Assembly (NCBI GenBank): GCA_022842285.1
Contig: JALHPV010000012.1
Coordinates: forward strand, 1-56,798
Origin: Kofleriaceae bacterium
GTDB taxonomy: Bacteria; Myxococcota_A; Polyangia; Haliangiales; Haliangiaceae
Direction of reading: 5' to 3'
Length of the DNA stretch: 56,798 bases
Shown here: piece by piece, positions 39,401-47,926 of the stretch
Numbering within the stretch: position 1 is the first letter of the stretch
How the letters are laid out: each line of letters begins with the position of its first letter
The notes under the pieces: generated by a model
What the model saw: only the letters and a program-made list of their open reading frames with translations
Databases searched by the model: none
What the model was told of the DNA's origin: nothing
Position numbers and translations under genes: made by a program

Positions 39401-42400
39401 GTCGCCGTGAACGGACGCGCGTCCGTGACCGAGCTGGTCCAGGTGGGGGTGTTGCTGGTGCTGTTCAACTCCGCCCCGTTGGCCGGGCCGCTGATCGCGC
39501 CGAACACGGGGGGCGTGGTGTCGATGCGGAAGGTGTACGTGGCAGACAGGTTGCCGGTGTTGCCGCCGGTGTTGGCGGCGTCGCGCGCTGTCAGCGTCAG
39601 CTCGTAGAAGCCGTCGGTGAAGGCGGCGTCACCCGTGATGCTCCCGGTGATGGGGCCAGCGGCGGGTAGCGAGGGGGTGACGACGCAGCCCGGCACCATC
39701 CCCGTGCCCGACCCCGGGAGGGCGGAGCGGGCGAGCGTGCAGGACACCGCGACGATGTTGCTGGCCACGGCGCCGGGAAGCGCGTTGACCGGGACGGTGT
39801 TCGTGATCGTGTAGGCGATCGACGGCATGTTGTCGTTCGCGGGCTCGGTCTCGCCCGGGCCGGGAGCGGCGGCGTTGATGGCCGGCGTGGGCGCCGTCGT
39901 GTCGAAGTTGAACGACGACACGTTGTCGACGGTGTTACCAGCCGCATCGATGCCGTTGATCCGGTAGAAGTTGGTGCCGTCCGCGCTGCCATTGGTGGCG
40001 AGAGCAGCGGTCGTGAAGGACGTCGGCGATGCGCACGCGGTCACGGGGACCGTGGCGTCCGTGTCGTGGCCGCACTGGCGCACGATGCCCGCGCGCTCGT
40101 CGGTGAGCGTGAAGGCGAGCGTCGGGGTCGTCCGCGTCGGGCTCGCCGGCGTGTAGGCCCCGACGGTGAGGACGGGAGCGGTGAGGTCGGCCGTGAAGTC
40201 CCAGAGCGAGCTCGCGCTGTTCGTCGCCTGATCCACGGCGCTCACCCGGATCTCCCAGTTCAGGATCGAGTTCGGCGACGGGTCGATCAGGTTCGTCGAT
40301 GGCTCGACGATCGCGCCATCGGCGTCGTAGAAGCTGTCGCCCGGCGTCACGATCGTACAGCCGGTTGGCGTCGCGCCGTCGTCGTTGACGAAGCTGCACA
40401 GGGTGCTGGCCAAGACGATGTCGGACGGCGTCACGCCGCCGGGCGCCGGGTTGGTGATGCGCACGACGAAGCGCGGCTTGTTGTTACGCGTGAGCTTGCC
40501 GGTGGCGCCATCGGTGAACGAGGCCGCGACCGGCGTGATGGCCACGACCGGCGGCGTGTCGTCGATGCGGTACTGGAAGGCGGGGCTCGCGACGTCGGGG
40601 ACCGTGGTGCGGTTACCGGCGAGGTCCGTCATGCGGATGCGAACGCGATACGTGCCCTCGGCCGTCGTCGGCCTGAAGGGAGACGTGCAGGGGGTCCACG
40701 CCCCGACCACGCCCGCGTTGTTCGTGAACTCGCACTCGAACGTCTGGGGGTTGCGCTCGTTCGTGGTGGAGAAGGTGAAGGCGGGCACGTTGACGCCCCT
40801 GAAGGCCGCCGGCGGCGCGTTCGGCGGGGTCACCGTGATGTCCGGCGCGATGAGGTCGACGAGGAAGTTGTCGCGCGAGGCCTGCGCCAGGTTGAACGCC
40901 GGGTCGTAGACGCGGACGCCAAACGAGTAGCGGACGTTGTCCACGAGCGGAATGCCGTCGAACACCTGTGTGCCGGCCGCGCCCGTCTGGGTGTCGCAGT
41001 TCTCGAAGGCCCCGGTCGGCGTGGCGCTCGCCGAGAGGCGGCAGCGGTAGAGCGTCGCGCCCCCGCCCACGGAGTACGTGAAGGTCGGGAGCACCCTGTT
41101 GGTCGGGTCGCACGTCACGTTGTCCGGCGGGCCGTCCGCGCAGGAGCCCGAGGGACCGGTCGAGTACGCGACGGTGGGCGCGACCGTGTCGACGGTGAAC
41201 GGGAACACGTTCGTCGTGCACTCGAACGAGGCGTTGCAGACGCGGATCGTCAGGCTGTTGTTGCCCTCGGGCAGCAGAGCCGGATTCGAGTAGGTGAAGG
41301 TCGTGTTGACGTTCGGTCCCGTCGGCGTGCAGTTGGCGAACGCCTGGGTGTTGAAGCGACACGCGACCTGCGTCCAGTTGCCGACCGGCAGGACGAACGT
41401 GAACGCCGGAACTCGGCGCACGGCCATGACGGTCTGGCCGCCGTGGTTGGTGATGGCACTGACCGCGGTCACGGGGTTGCACGGCGTCACGTCATCGGCC
41501 GGGCAGGTGGTCGTGGGGCCACTCACGAGCGAGGCGTTCGGCGGCGCGAGCGAGTTGACGTCGAAGATCCGGACGACAGTGGCCACGTTGCCAGCAGCGT
41601 CGGTCGCGCGCACGGTGAACCGATGGTCGTCGGGGAGGAAGCCCGAGCCTGCACCCGCCGGCGTGCCACCGAGGTCATCGGCGACCTGGAACATGCCGCT
41701 CGTACACGGCACGAAGCCGCCGTTCATCGCGCACTCGAGCGTCTGGAAGCTGGTCGCGGTGAAGGTGAAGAGCGGGGTGGGGTCGTTGATGCTCTCGTTC
41801 GGGTTCGGGTTCGTGACGTTGTCGGACGTGCCCAGGCGCGCGTTGATGCTCAGCGAGGGCGCCGTGGTGTCGATCGAGAAGTTGCGCGTGGCGGAGGTCG
41901 TGTTGCCGGCGTCATCGCTGCCGCGCACCTCGAAGGTGTAGCTGCCCTCGCCGAGGGCCGCGGGCGTGAACGAGCTCGCGCAGGTGCTGAAGGCACCCAT
42001 GCCGATGCGGCACTCGACCGTCGGGGCGTTCGAGACGAAGGTGAACGTGGGGGTCGTGTCGTTCGTCGGGCCCTCGGGGCCGCCGGTGATCGTGACCGTG
42101 GGGCGTTCGGTATCGACGGTGAACGTGCGGGAGTCGGTCGCCGTGTTACCGGCCACGTCGCCGACGCGCACCGTGACCGAGTGAATGCCGTCCGCGAGCG
42201 AGCTCGTGGTGAACGGAGAGACGCACGGTGCGAAGGCCAGGGCGTCGACCTGGCATTCGATGACCGTCGGGCTGTTGGTCGTGGTGAAGGTGAACGTCGG
42301 GGTGTTGTCGCCCGTGGGGCCGCTCGGTCCGCCGGTGATGGTGACGGTCGGGCCGCTGGTCACGAGGGTGAAGTCGCGCGTGTCGACGCTGGTGTTGCCC

Positions 42401-44226
42401 GCAATGTCGGTGACCCGGACCTCGAAGCGGTGGGGGCCTGCGGTCAGCGGGGTCACGGCCGTGAACGGGCTCGTGCAGCTGATGAACGTCCCCATGTCGA
42501 AGCGACACTGCGTGAGCGTGGGCATACCGCCGGTGAGGAACGAGAACGTCGGCGTGGTGTCGTTCGTCGGACCGTTCGGGCCCGCCGTGATCATGACCGT
42601 CGGCGGGAGGGTGTCGACGGTGAAGCTCCGCGTCGCGGTGGCGCTGTTGAGGGCGGTGTCGCGCACGCGGACCTCGAACGAGTGCAGGCCGTTGGAGAGC
42701 GTCTGGGTGGTGAACGGGGACGTGCACGGCTGGTACGTGCCACCGTCGATGCGACAGTCGATCTCGTTGGCGTTGGTGGACGTGAACGAGAACGTCGGGG
42801 TGCTGTCGTTGATCGACGAGCCCTCCGCCGGTCCCTCCGTGATCTCGACGCTCGGGCCCTGGGTGATCACCTCGAACATCCGCATCGCGGAGCTGGAGTT
42901 GCCGGCGCCGTCTGCGACGGTGACCGTGAACGTGTGCGGACCGTCGGGGAGGTTGTTGTACGTGATTGGTGACACGCACGCCGAGAGCACGCCGGCATCG
43001 AGACGGCAGCGAATCGTCGTCGGCGAGCCGGAGGTCTGGAACGTGAACATGGCGGTGCTCGACGCGGACGGCCCCATCGGTCCCCCGATGATCGCGACCG
43101 TCGGTGCGGACGTGTCGACGGACCACGTGTACGTGTCGAGGCCGATGTTCCCGACGTTGTCGGTCACGCGCACGCGGAAGGTGTAGGTGCCGTCGACCAG
43201 GGTCGGGGACTCGAACGGGGACGTGCAGGCGGCGAACGGCGCGACGCCGTCGACCTGGCATTCGAAGCCCTCGATGTCCGGCGACGCCGAGCTGAACGTG
43301 AAGGCCGGCGTTGCATCATTCGACGGGTTCGTCGGCTGGGAATCGATGGACACCTCGGGCGCGGATCCGTCGACCATCCACGTGCGCGATGCGGGGGTGG
43401 GGTCGAGCGTGTTGGAGATCGGGTTCTTCGCGCGCACCTCGAAGGTGTGGGGGCCCGTTGCCAGCGCGTTGTAGGCCGCCGGCGAGCTACACGACACGAA
43501 CGTGCCGCTATCGAACTTGCACTCGAACGTCGCGGCGGGGTCGGGCGAGGTAAACGTGAACTCGACGTTGCCACCCGTCGTGCTGTCCTGCTCGGGACCA
43601 CCGGTGATCGCGGTGTCGGGCGTCGATGTGTCGAGGGTCCAGCTACGCTGCGCCGGACTCGGATCCGGGTTGCCGGCGGCGTCGACGGCGCGCACGCGCA
43701 CGGTGTGCACGCCGGACATCAGCCCCGTGAACGGCGCGGGCGAGGTGCACGTGACGAAGTCGGCGTCGTCGAGCGAGCACTCGAAGCGAGCGACATCGGC
43801 CTCGGGTGTGCCGGTGAACGTGATCTCGACGTTCATCGAGTTGTCGAACGCCGGCGGGCCGCCGGTGATCTCGGTGTTCGGTGCCGTCGCGTCGACGCGC
43901 CACGCGAACGTCGCCGGCGTCTCGTCGCCGACGGTGCCGTTGAACGCGGTGATGGTGATCGTATGGTCGCCATCGCCGACCTCGATCGACAGCGGCGATA
44001 CGCAGCGCGATGCACCGCTGCCATCGAGCGCGCATTTGAAGTCGGTGACGGTGCCTGTTGCGCTGAACTCGAAGTTCGCAAGCCGAGCGGTCGAGACCGC
44101 CGCGGGCGTTACGGAGAGCACCGTATCCGGCGCTTCTCCGTTCTGTGTCCCCCCATCGTCACCGCATGCCGCGGCCACGATCCCGAAAGTGGACACAACT
44201 AGGACACGGACGAGGACCCGACTCAT
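36445..44226 (-). CDS. Giant lipoprotein of tandem Ig-like repeats with C-terminal LamG domain
   Basis: A 2593-residue surface lipoprotein, 14 percent of the window. ATG 44226 starts a signal peptide ending VAAAC (Cys21). It then carries about two dozen bacterial Ig-like units of 80-110 residues. The typical unit reads VDTxxPxxxITxGPxGP, then TPTFxFx, CRxDxGxFxxCxSPF and GxHxFxVRxxDxAGN, so each has a disulfide-forming Cys pair. Units near the middle are longer and more divergent (Pro/Ala rich). The last ~200 residues are a LamG/concanavalin-like jelly roll (VEMWFRSW, NAWHHLAFELG, VTLFVDGV). No sortase or autotransporter signal. Likely an adhesin or matrix-binding fibre. A TACAAT hexamer ends eight bases before the ATG; it follows no operon. 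Confidence 0.88.
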   Translation of the reverse strand: MSRVLVRVLVVSTFGIVAAACGDDGGTQNGEAPDTVLSVTPAAVSTARLANFEFSATGTVTDFKCALDGSGASRCVSPLSIEVGDGDHTITITAFNGTVGDETPATFAWRVDATAPNTEITGGPPAFDNSMNVEITFTGTPEADVARFECSLDDADFVTCTSPAPFTGLMSGVHTVRVRAVDAAGNPDPSPAQRSWTLDTSTPDTAITGGPEQDSTTGGNVEFTFTSPDPAATFECKFDSGTFVSCSSPAAYNALATGPHTFEVRAKNPISNTLDPTPASRTWMVDGSAPEVSIDSQPTNPSNDATPAFTFSSASPDIEGFECQVDGVAPFAACTSPFESPTLVDGTYTFRVRVTDNVGNIGLDTYTWSVDTSAPTVAIIGGPMGPSASSTAMFTFQTSGSPTTIRCRLDAGVLSACVSPITYNNLPDGPHTFTVTVADGAGNSSSAMRMFEVITQGPSVEITEGPAEGSSINDSTPTFSFTSTNANEIDCRIDGGTYQPCTSPFTTQTLSNGLHSFEVRVRDTALNSATATRSFTVDTLPPTVMITAGPNGPTNDTTPTFSFLTGGMPTLTQCRFDMGTFISCTSPFTAVTPLTAGPHRFEVRVTDIAGNTSVDTRDFTLVTSGPTVTITGGPSGPTGDNTPTFTFTTTNSPTVIECQVDALAFAPCVSPFTTSSLADGIHSVTVRVGDVAGNTATDSRTFTVDTERPTVTITGGPEGPTNDTTPTFTFVSNAPTVECRIGMGAFSTCASSFTPAALGEGSYTFEVRGSDDAGNTTSATRNFSIDTTAPSLSINARLGTSDNVTNPNPNESINDPTPLFTFTATSFQTLECAMNGGFVPCTSGMFQVADDLGGTPAGAGSGFLPDDHRFTVRATDAAGNVATVVRIFDVNSLAPPNASLVSGPTTTCPADDVTPCNPVTAVSAITNHGGQTVMAVRRVPAFTFVLPVGNWTQVACRFNTQAFANCTPTGPNVNTTFTYSNPALLPEGNNSLTIRVCNASFECTTNVFPFTVDTVAPTVAYSTGPSGSCADGPPDNVTCDPTNRVLPTFTYSVGGGATLYRCRLSASATPTGAFENCDTQTGAAGTQVFDGIPLVDNVRYSFGVRVYDPAFNLAQASRDNFLVDLIAPDITVTPPNAPPAAFRGVNVPAFTFSTTNERNPQTFECEFTNNAGVVGAWTPCTSPFRPTTAEGTYRVRIRMTDLAGNRTTVPDVASPAFQYRIDDTPPVVAITPVAASFTDGATGKLTRNNKPRFVVRITNPAPGGVTPSDIVLASTLCSFVNDDGATPTGCTIVTPGDSFYDADGAIVEPSTNLIDPSPNSILNWEIRVSAVDQATNSASSLWDFTADLTAPVLTVGAYTPASPTRTTPTLAFTLTDERAGIVRQCGHDTDATVPVTACASPTSFTTAALATNGSADGTNFYRINGIDAAGNTVDNVSSFNFDTTAPTPAINAAAPGPGETEPANDNMPSIAYTITNTVPVNALPGAVASNIVAVSCTLARSALPGSGTGMVPGCVVTPSLPAAGPITGSITGDAAFTDGFYELTLTARDAANTGGNTGNLSATYTFRIDTTPPVFGAISGPANGAELNSTSNTPTWTSSVTDARPFTATCTLTGTLAAGGSYTNTQTCAADSTGGSPYSATLTYTPPAALAPGSYSLAITATDGLNPAASPAGFPRSFTVESAPPAITAASSVAAGAELNSSNNSVQVTVTASSDASAYSVQCRITGTLAGGGTYGPFTQACGADSTAPSPFSDAATYTFNQGPLAPGAYSVDVVGTDTLGNTASATTFPRAFTVEDDAPTVTTTLAYTGASVINGTTAPAFSVNVSDVSSGTVDCTLTPPGTSLTDVVTFGTSPMSQAFTITNPGTSGTYSLACTATDNLGTSVSVGSASFTVDATAPTITGFAPVGFVSGATIVDNTPGFSITTTDASAGQIDCAATPMGTFTNVTTFTAGTGIVTNFSLPMLADGTYTLTCTATDTLGNGPSTATAPITFTVDTTSSITVTVTNPTGGGTIGPAGSPVTYTVSVRAASAFSVGCQYTGANMFTGGTAGASFGTITSYNFLTNFTPTTFTSSGPQTLTCNLTAATGNASDSATFNVDVSPPTFGTVACTDAAAASCSFMLAGDDANGATCRFDSNPAVPCTSPHVYSGMPLAPGSHTFTVSSTDDFGNTGTASDSFTVPSMVAIAIDGPADGADVNVPPSYSFTVNGPADHGVRCELDGMRIDCPFTYPNGVIALAEPSQGAHTVRVSIIDAPKGPRKKSRQALLPKVQLGETASRSFTFDSVAPEITVTAAPRALMNDDVARVAFSTKGAATTTCQVDGAATKACRDELVIEKLAAGTHTIDIVAFDKAGNVAKATTSFVTDPVAACLDGTSDFGLAAVPDLTQVSGSTVEMWFRSWTAADALDLFALDNATTEGIELAVSFEQDAFVVATAMGRARLPSALDLNAWHHLAFELGRDHVTLFVDGVASGTVRVDGLDGIALGDKPVLWLGLDQGAGHAPGAFADVRVSRGAVYDRAFRATSPAQASESTLHLFPADEGADLMSEDLMASGALSWSVPVWGTCEADPVGLRAPVGSGPGNVAAPGATEMAP

Positions 44227-44234
44227 CGCGGGCC

Positions 44235-44240
44235 ATTGTA
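44235..44240 (-). promoter_or_regulatory. -10-like hexamer before the giant Ig lipoprotein
   Basis: Minus-strand TACAAT ends 8 bases before ATG 44226, with no Shine-Dalgarno in between: leaderless candidate. Confidence 0.4.
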
Positions 44241-44316
44241 GGGGATCCAACGAGTGTTACGCCATGTGATCCCATGGCGATACCCCAGCTCTACCTGGGT
44301 GAGTTCGGACCCACTT

Positions 44317-45117
44317 CTAGAAGAGCCAGAGCGGCTTGCCGCCCGCGAACAGGACGGTCTCACCCGCAGCCGACGGTGACACGTTGACCTCAACCATCAC
44401 GCCGCGCTGCACCGTCTCGTCATGCGGGTGGATGTCGCTGACTTCCCCATCGAGGATCCCCGTGATCTTGCCCACGCTGTGGCAGCCGACGAGACCCCAG
44501 GAGCAGCCGTAGAGCTTCGTGCCGATCTTCACGTTCCGCAGGTTCTGATAGGGGACGAAGGCGAAGACCACCCGCGAGTCGATCGCCTTCAGATACGGCG
44601 ACTGGGCCAGGCGCTTCACGACCTTGTCCTGCTCCTCGATCCGGAGCTTCAAGGACTCGAGGCGCTGCTGAAGCGGAGCCTTCTTGCCCGCGGAGTTCGC
44701 CCGCTGGAGCTTCGCCTGCTCGACCTCGCGCCGGACCAGCCACTCCTCGGGAGTGTTGGGCTTGTCTGCCAGGGTGCCGACCTCGGCGATGAACTTGTCG
44801 TTGGCCGCGATGCTGCGGTCACCCTCGGCGAGCTCCTCCTCGATCTCGAGGCGCTCGGCGAGCAGGTTGTTCGCGCGGAGCTTCGCATCGGAGAGCTGGT
44901 TCGAGGCATCGACGACGCGCTGGTGGGTCGGCGAGAGGACCACCGGGCGCACCCAGCTGTGGTCGAAGAAGTAGAAGATATTGACGACGAGGAAGCTGAT
45001 GAGACCGATGAGGATCGCGGAGAGCGCGATGAGTCCCGCCACCTTGTAGAGCTTCACGATCGACGGCTGCAGGGCCGTCCAGAAGCGTGGGGGCCGGTTG
45101 GCTGCGGGGGACTCCAT
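44317..45117 (-). CDS. Membrane-fusion-like (HlyD-type) partner of the polysaccharide synthase
   Basis: A 266-residue single-pass protein: short cytoplasmic N-tail, one helix (about 25-48), then a periplasmic part with a long antiparallel coiled coil (residues ~65-165, split by a Pro-containing turn at NTPEEW) and a beta domain (VVFAFVPYQNLRNVKIGTKLYGC, DIHPHDETVQRGVMVEVNV). That is the helical hairpin plus barrel of HlyD/membrane-fusion proteins, as in alginate Alg44 and similar synthase partners. It starts 14 bases after the glycosyltransferase stop, so the two are translationally linked and probably form one synthesis-export complex spanning the inner membrane and periplasm. No outer-membrane porin is in the window. 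Confidence 0.75.
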   Translation of the reverse strand: MESPAANRPPRFWTALQPSIVKLYKVAGLIALSAILIGLISFLVVNIFYFFDHSWVRPVVLSPTHQRVVDASNQLSDAKLRANNLLAERLEIEEELAEGDRSIAANDKFIAEVGTLADKPNTPEEWLVRREVEQAKLQRANSAGKKAPLQQRLESLKLRIEEQDKVVKRLAQSPYLKAIDSRVVFAFVPYQNLRNVKIGTKLYGCSWGLVGCHSVGKITGILDGEVSDIHPHDETVQRGVMVEVNVSPSAAGETVLFAGGKPLWLF

Positions 45118-45131
45118 GGGCGTGTCCTACC

Positions 45132-46484
45132 CTAAGCGGCCGGCAATTGCGCGTGTGATCTTGCGCGCGTGCGACGAGATCCTCCCGCAACGTGCGCGAC
45201 CGCAGGCTCGACGGAACTGCCCAGAACCAGAGCACTTCTGACGGGGACCGCGGTCGCGGGCGCCGGCGCCGGAACCGCATCAGCCTCGGTCACGGCTTCC
45301 TCGTGGTTGCGCGTCTCCCAGCTGCCCGTGTCGAGCGTGAAGAACGCCAGCGGGGTGAGGAGGGCGTACGTGATCGGCATGAGGAACGTCAGCGGCACGA
45401 AGGCGAGGATGCCCACGCGCTCGTCGGGGGTCTCCTTGCGGACCCGGTAGCGATAGTAGATGCCGAACAGGACGACGACCGCCATGTGCAGCGTCATCGC
45501 GCCGAAGAACTTCCCGGCGAGGAGCACCCGCACGATCGCGATCGGATAGACGAGGATCAGCGCGAACAGCGAGAAGAAGTGGATCGCGAGGACCGGGTTC
45601 AGGCGCCAGACGTGCGAGAAGCCGCCCGCGTAGTCGACGATGTTCGAGCGGCGCCAGCGGAGCTGCTGCGAGAAGTAGCCCGAGAGCGTGTGGGGGACAA
45701 ACGTGCGGCAGCGGGCCGTCAGCGTCATCGTCGTCAGGTAGCCGGCCTTCACGATCTGCCGGGTGAGATAGCGATCCTCGCCGTACTTGATGGGCACGCC
45801 AAGAATGGTCCGCGCTTCGAGGACCGGCTCGAGCTCGATGAGGACGTGGCGGCGGTAGGCGGTGAGGCAGCCCGACAGGCACATGATGCGCCGAAAGCCC
45901 CACTCGAGGTTCTTCAGGAAGTAGTACGAATACCAGTACTTGACGACCTGCATCCGCGTCAGCCAGTTCTGCTGCTTGTTGCGGACGTCGACCCAGCCAC
46001 CGACGGCGGCGATCTTGGGATCGGTGAAGCGACGGACGAGCTGCTTGATCGCATCCGGATCGACGACGACGTCGCTATCCACGGACACGATGATCTCGCT
46101 GGTGGACTCGCGGACGGCCCGGATGATCGAGCGGCGCTTGCCGGAGTTCACGCGGTTCCGGATGATCGTGAGGCGACCGCCGGACTTCCGGGCCACTTCG
46201 CTGGCTTGCTCGTAGGAATCATCGGTGGAGCAATCGTCCACGCAGATGATCTTCAGCTTTCCGTGGGGGTACTCGGAATCCACGAGGCTCTGCAGCGTTT
46301 CCTTGATCGCCGCGCCCTCGTTGAACATCGGAATGATGGCCGTCACCGTCGGCTCGTACGATTCGTCGGCGACGTCCCATGTCTTCGACTTCGCGAAGCG
46401 AAGCAGCACACCGGCGATGTACCGGTTGACGAAGATCACCACCGCCAGGCAGTGGACGATCACCCAGAGGGTTCCAGTCGTCAT
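45132..46484 (-). CDS. Processive family-2 glycosyltransferase (hyaluronan/chitin synthase-like)
   Basis: A 450-residue inner-membrane enzyme. ATG 46484 has GGGGGAG seven bases upstream; the longer frame to 46682 is Arg/Pro-rich noise. After a first helix (4-20) comes the GT-A domain: PMFNEG 52-57, DDCSTDD 83-89, the DxD metal site VDSD 135-138, GEDRYLTRQ 235-243 with the catalytic acid, and the processivity motif QQLRW 273-277. At least four helices follow (290-410) to form the translocation channel. The combination is that of hyaluronan, chitin and NodC-type synthases, which add UDP-sugars and extrude the chain. The Ala/Pro-rich tail is cytoplasmic. Product: an extracellular beta-linked polysaccharide, composition unknown. 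Operon with the HlyD-like protein. Confidence 0.85.
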   Translation of the reverse strand: MTTGTLWVIVHCLAVVIFVNRYIAGVLLRFAKSKTWDVADESYEPTVTAIIPMFNEGAAIKETLQSLVDSEYPHGKLKIICVDDCSTDDSYEQASEVARKSGGRLTIIRNRVNSGKRRSIIRAVRESTSEIIVSVDSDVVVDPDAIKQLVRRFTDPKIAAVGGWVDVRNKQQNWLTRMQVVKYWYSYYFLKNLEWGFRRIMCLSGCLTAYRRHVLIELEPVLEARTILGVPIKYGEDRYLTRQIVKAGYLTTMTLTARCRTFVPHTLSGYFSQQLRWRRSNIVDYAGGFSHVWRLNPVLAIHFFSLFALILVYPIAIVRVLLAGKFFGAMTLHMAVVVLFGIYYRYRVRKETPDERVGILAFVPLTFLMPITYALLTPLAFFTLDTGSWETRNHEEAVTEADAVPAPAPATAVPVRSALVLGSSVEPAVAHVAGGSRRTRARSHAQLPAA

Positions 46485-46789
46485 CGGCGGACTCCCCCGA
46501 ATGCGAGCGACGCGCCAGGCCACCGACATGAGGCGTAGACCACGCGCACGGGGGCAGGTCCTGCCAGGTAAGTCTCTTCGCGGTGCGTCATAGAAGCCAA
46601 AGCTAGGCACGCGCGGGTACCGGTTTCCCGGCGCCGACGTGCTTAATGCGGGCAAACTATTACGCTTCGCGCCCGATCTCAAGTTGAAGGACGAAACTTG
46701 CCGGGTGCTGTGTGCGCTGTATCAGCCCCCCTCAGGAAGTTGAGAGTCCAGCCCTTGCTCCGGCTCCGGCCCCATGAGAAGCCCGGTTC
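46485..46789. other. 305-base intergenic region between divergent genes
   Basis: No gene seen. It must contain the promoters of the glycosyltransferase (minus) and of the DUF2279 gene (plus). TTGCCG (46698-46703) and TATCAG (46720-46725) with a 16-base spacer is a possible plus-strand promoter giving a ~55-base leader. A relatively AT-rich patch lies at 46640-46700. Confidence 0.4.
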
Positions 46790-47869
46790 GTGGCGCGGGT
46801 GGCTGTAGCTGTCTTGCTGATCGCGGCCTTATCGGCTCCCGCGCGACTCGCCATGGCCAACCCGGACGCCATCCGGGAGCACCACTATGATCGAGATGCC
46901 GCAGCGCGGGCGTCCGTGGCGGATGGCTCTCCCTGGTTGGACGACCCGACAGCCGAGCATCCGGTACTAGATATCCGTACAGGTTCTCCGGAGAAACCGG
47001 ACCGGCGGCTGGCCTCGGCCCTCGTGCTCGGCGGCCTCTATGCCGGCTTCATTGGCTGGACCTACTTCGCCTGGTACCGGGTCCCGACCCGCGAGTTTCG
47101 GTGGGGCGGTGATGGCAGTCCGTGGATCTGGAGGGACGACTCGTGGTTCGGCACGCAGCAGTACTCCGCCGGCGCCGACAAGATGGGGCATGCGTGGGCG
47201 ACGGCCGCCCTGGCCCGGGCGGGCACGGAGCTTCTCGATCAGTGGGGCGGCTTCCCGCGCCTCCACGCGGCGATCATCGGGACCGTCGCCTCCGAGCTCC
47301 TGTTCCTGGGCGTCGAGATCAAGGACGGCTTCGCCTACCGCTTCTCGTACGGCGACTTCGTGTTCAACACCCTCGGGGCGGCGCTCGCGTTCGCGCAGTC
47401 GATGTGGCCGTCGTTCGACGCCCTCGTCGACTTCAAGGTCGAGTATGTCCCGAGCGCGGCGTTCCGCGAGCGCTTCAAGGATGGCGACGTCGATGTCGCC
47501 GAGGACTACTCGGGCCAGACCTACCAGCTGAACTTCCATCTCGGCGCCATCCCGCCGCTGCGGCGCTCCCCCGTGGGGAAGTACCTCCAGTTCGTCGATG
47601 TGACGCTCGGCTTCGAGACGCGCGGCTACAAGCCGGACCCGACCTACACGATCACGCCCGAGATGCCCGACTTCGACAAGTCGCAGACGGTGTTCGCGGG
47701 CCTATCGCTGAACATGCAGGGCCTCGCCGACTACTTCCTGCGTGGACGATCGAAACCCGCGCAGAAGATCCTGCACGGAACGTTCGAGATGTTCGCCGTT
47801 CCGTACACGACCCTGCGCGGGCTCGAGCACTCGCGGTTCCCCACGGGGCAGGTACCCGACGAGCAGTAA
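46790..47869 (+). CDS. DUF2279 (YfiM-like) exported protein
   Basis: A 359-residue protein with a signal peptide (MARVAVAVLLIAALSA, cleavage near AMA) and a second helix at about 65-85 (LASALVLGGLYAGFIGWTYFAWY). The DUF2279 signature is clear: SAGADKMGHAWATAAL, then ELLFLGVEIKDGFAYRFSYGDFVFNTLGAALA, that is GADKxxH, E-x-x-DG and D-x-x-x-N-x-x-GA. In this family the DG...GD...N residues are invariant, but the biochemical role is unknown; E. coli YfiM is an outer-membrane lipoprotein. The C-terminal half contains beta strands (YLQFVDVTLGFETRGY) suggesting a partial barrel. GTG start, no close ribosome site. A strong nested hairpin follows the stop. Confidence 0.75.
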   Translation: MARVAVAVLLIAALSAPARLAMANPDAIREHHYDRDAAARASVADGSPWLDDPTAEHPVLDIRTGSPEKPDRRLASALVLGGLYAGFIGWTYFAWYRVPTREFRWGGDGSPWIWRDDSWFGTQQYSAGADKMGHAWATAALARAGTELLDQWGGFPRLHAAIIGTVASELLFLGVEIKDGFAYRFSYGDFVFNTLGAALAFAQSMWPSFDALVDFKVEYVPSAAFRERFKDGDVDVAEDYSGQTYQLNFHLGAIPPLRRSPVGKYLQFVDVTLGFETRGYKPDPTYTITPEMPDFDKSQTVFAGLSLNMQGLADYFLRGRSKPAQKILHGTFEMFAVPYTTLRGLEHSRFPTGQVPDEQ

Positions 47870-47870
47870 T

Positions 47871-47921
47871 CAAGTCCGACCTGGTTTCTGCGCAAGTAGC
47901 GCAACAAACATGTCGGACTTG
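47871..47921. terminator. Nested hairpin, bidirectional terminator
   Basis: A perfect 10-bp stem CAAGTCCGAC/GTCGGACTTG (47871-47880 with 47912-47921) encloses a second hairpin TGCGC/GCGCA (47889-47893 with 47899-47903). It fills nearly the whole 57-base gap between two convergent genes. Confidence 0.65.
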
Positions 47922-47926
47922 GGTTT

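Noticed and set aside
40066-42972. Long plus-strand open frame (968 codons) opposite the Ig-repeat gene
   Set aside because: Arg/Val/Gly-rich antisense frame of a GC-rich repetitive gene; no motifs.
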